From: Pseudomonas sp. SID14000
GTDB lineage: Bacteria > Pseudomonadota > Gammaproteobacteria > Pseudomonadales > Pseudomonadaceae
Assembly: GCF_002165135.1 (NCBI RefSeq)
Contig: NZ_NFZQ01000003.1
Coordinates: forward strand, 62,001 to 126,000
Direction of reading: 5' to 3'
Length of the DNA stretch: 64,000 nucleotides
In this document: one piece after another, positions 62,788 through 64,000 of the stretch
Numbering within the stretch: position 1 is the stretch's first letter
Layout of the letters: every line of letters begins with the position of its first letter
Translations under genes and position numbers: made by a program
Notes under the pieces: generated by a model
Told to the model about the DNA's origin: nothing
The model's input: only the letters and a program-made list of their open reading frames with translations
Databases searched by the model: none

Positions 62788-64000
62788 AAAACGCCAGCCT
62801 GTCACTACGCCTGGGCCTTGGCGTGACACTGATGGGCGCCGCACTGGTGCTGCTGCTAGCCTGCCTGGCCGTGTTCGCTCTCGATCACGAACTGGACAGC
62901 CGCGCACGCAAGGACCTGGCGCGCAAGATGCTGCAGGTCGAACACAACCTGCGCGTAGACCTGCGTAGCGAAGACCTGGGCAGCCGCGCCCATCCCTTGC
63001 TCGACTTGGTGATGGGGCACGACAACCTCAGCCTCAGTGTGCTGGCCATCGAGGGCCGCCACCCGCACCTGCTCAGCCTCGGGCCAGCGCTGGAATCGCG
63101 GGTCGGCGAACTGCGCACCGATGCCCGCCTGGCCTTTCATGCATGGCGCGACAGCAATGGCAACCAGATACTCACCGTGACCCGGCTTATGCGCCTGCGC
63201 GACGACACCCCGGTCAAGGTGATGATGTCGCTCAACCGCGCCGACGATAACGCCCTGCTGCAGGCCTACCTGCACTCCACCTTGCTCGCACTGCCGTTGC
63301 TGTTACTGCTGATCGGTGCCGGCGCCTGGTGGCTGATGCAACGTGGCCTGAAGCCACTGCGGCACTTCCGGCGCATCGCCGGGCAGGTGTCAGCCCAGGA
63401 CCTGCAACATCGCCTGCCCGCGACCGGCCTGCCGCTGGAGCTGGCAGAGCTGGCCAGCAGCATCAACGTGATGCTCGATCGACTCGATCAAGGCGTCAGC
63501 CAGCTGTCGCAGTTTTCCGACGATCTGGCCCATGAACTGCGCACACCGCTGAGCAACCTGATGGGCAAGGCGCAAGTGACCCTGGCCCGTGAACGGGACA
63601 ACACGAATTACCGGGAAGTGCTGGAAGACAGCATCGAAGAACTGACCCGGCTCAACCGCATCATCAATGACATGCTGTTTCTCGCCCAGGTCAGCCAGCC
63701 TCAAACCCAGGTGGTGCTGAAACCCATGGCATTGGCCGACGAGACTGCGCGGGTTGTCGAACTGTTCACGTTCAGTGCCGAACTGAAAGACGTTGAGCTG
63801 CGTGTTCAGGGCTGGGGGACGGCATTGGGGGATCGGCTGATGTTTCAACGGGCGTTGTCGAACCTGTTGAGCAATGCCATTCGGCACTGCCCCGGTGGCA
63901 AGCCTGTGGAGTTGCGCATCGAGCGCCTGGGTAGCGAAATTCAGCTTTCGGTGGAAAACCAGGGGCCTGGTATTGCTGAAGAGCACCAGTCGCGCTTGTT
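62784..64000 (+). CDS. Heavy-metal-type sensor histidine kinase (3' end outside window)
   Basis: About 405 residues are visible. A first membrane helix ([20 protein letters not shown]) and a second ([20 protein letters not shown]) bracket a periplasmic domain; a HAMP domain follows ([20 protein letters not shown]), then the H-box [20 protein letters not shown] and N-box [17 protein letters not shown], and the window ends in the G1 region [10 protein letters not shown]. It starts with TTG 62784, overlapping the regulator stop, with GAGG eight bases upstream; no ATG is available nearby. It resembles CopS/CzcS/IrlS. Confidence 0.92.
   Translation, partial: MKNASLSLRLGLGVTLMGAALVLLLACLAVFALDHELDSRARKDLARKMLQVEHNLRVDLRSEDLGSRAHPLLDLVMGHDNLSLSVLAIEGRHPHLLSLGPALESRVGELRTDARLAFHAWRDSNGNQILTVTRLMRLRDDTPVKVMMSLNRADDNALLQAYLHSTLLALPLLLLLIGAGAWWLMQRGLKPLRHFRRIAGQVSAQDLQHRLPATGLPLELAELASSINVMLDRLDQGVSQLSQFSDDLAHELRTPLSNLMGKAQVTLARERDNTNYREVLEDSIEELTRLNRIINDMLFLAQVSQPQTQVVLKPMALADETARVVELFTFSAELKDVELRVQGWGTALGDRLMFQRALSNLLSNAIRHCPGGKPVELRIERLGSEIQLSVENQGPGIAEEHQSRL

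Overview
The window is a GC-rich, densely coded stretch of a gamma-proteobacterial chromosome. Gene content, order and protein sequences point to the Pseudomonas putida group. Markers are the block nth / argG / motY / pyrC / rnt / peroxiredoxin / bfd / bfr / grxD, the glpFKRD cluster, the AatJQMP-AauSR acidic amino acid system, the gcd-oprB pair, and at least twelve REP-type inverted repeats carrying the Pseudomonas core 'GTGGGAGCGGG/CCCGCTCCCAC'. No rRNA, tRNA, insertion sequence, prophage or CRISPR array was seen. The species assignment is inference from memory of these families.

Layout. 0-14.5 kb is core metabolism and stress: endonuclease III (5' end outside the window), an orphan NarL-type regulator, argininosuccinate synthase, the flagellar stator protein MotY, dihydroorotase overlapping RNase T, a 2-Cys peroxiredoxin, the iron-storage pair bfd/bfr, monothiol glutaredoxin, a molybdopterin oxidoreductase, argF coupled to an orphan ABC ATPase, and ybaK. 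14.6-19.9 kb is glycerol uptake and catabolism (glpF, glpK, glpR, glpD) with recognisable GlpR operators. 20.2-24.4 kb is one very large accessory gene that reads as a leucine-rich-repeat protein with a C-terminal NEL-type E3 ubiquitin ligase domain. 24.4-31.2 kb is the acidic amino acid transporter and its two-component system, with a near-consensus sigma-54 promoter and AauR-type operators in front of it. 31.2-42.1 kb holds glpM, a hydrolase, metR, a NUDIX enzyme, an Lhr-type helicase, a membrane-anchored FMN glutamate-synthase-like protein and an amino acid permease. 42.5-50.1 kb holds a divergent bifunctional penicillin-binding protein and a metal-related set: a PadR regulator plus siderophore-interacting reductase (YqjI/YqjH-like) behind a Fur-like box, and a ZnuD-like TonB receptor behind a Zur-like box. 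50.4-54.2 kb is oprB-gcd, for glucose entry and periplasmic oxidation. 54.4-64 kb holds a second-type Lon protease, a chagasin-like lipoprotein, a XaxAB-type binary pore-forming toxin pair, cmoAB for tRNA wobble modification, and a heavy-metal-type two-component system cut off by the right edge.

Themes. Carbon-source uptake genes (glpF, aatJ, proY) each carry an A-rich AANAANAA motif just before the start codon, as expected for Hfq/Crc catabolite repression. Iron and zinc control sites sit in front of bfd, the YqjI/YqjH-like pair and the TonB receptor. The two accessory virulence-like loci (NEL protein; XaxAB) are inserted singly into otherwise conserved neighbourhoods and are the strongest candidates for follow-up. 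Nothing I saw amounts to an entirely undescribed multi-gene system.
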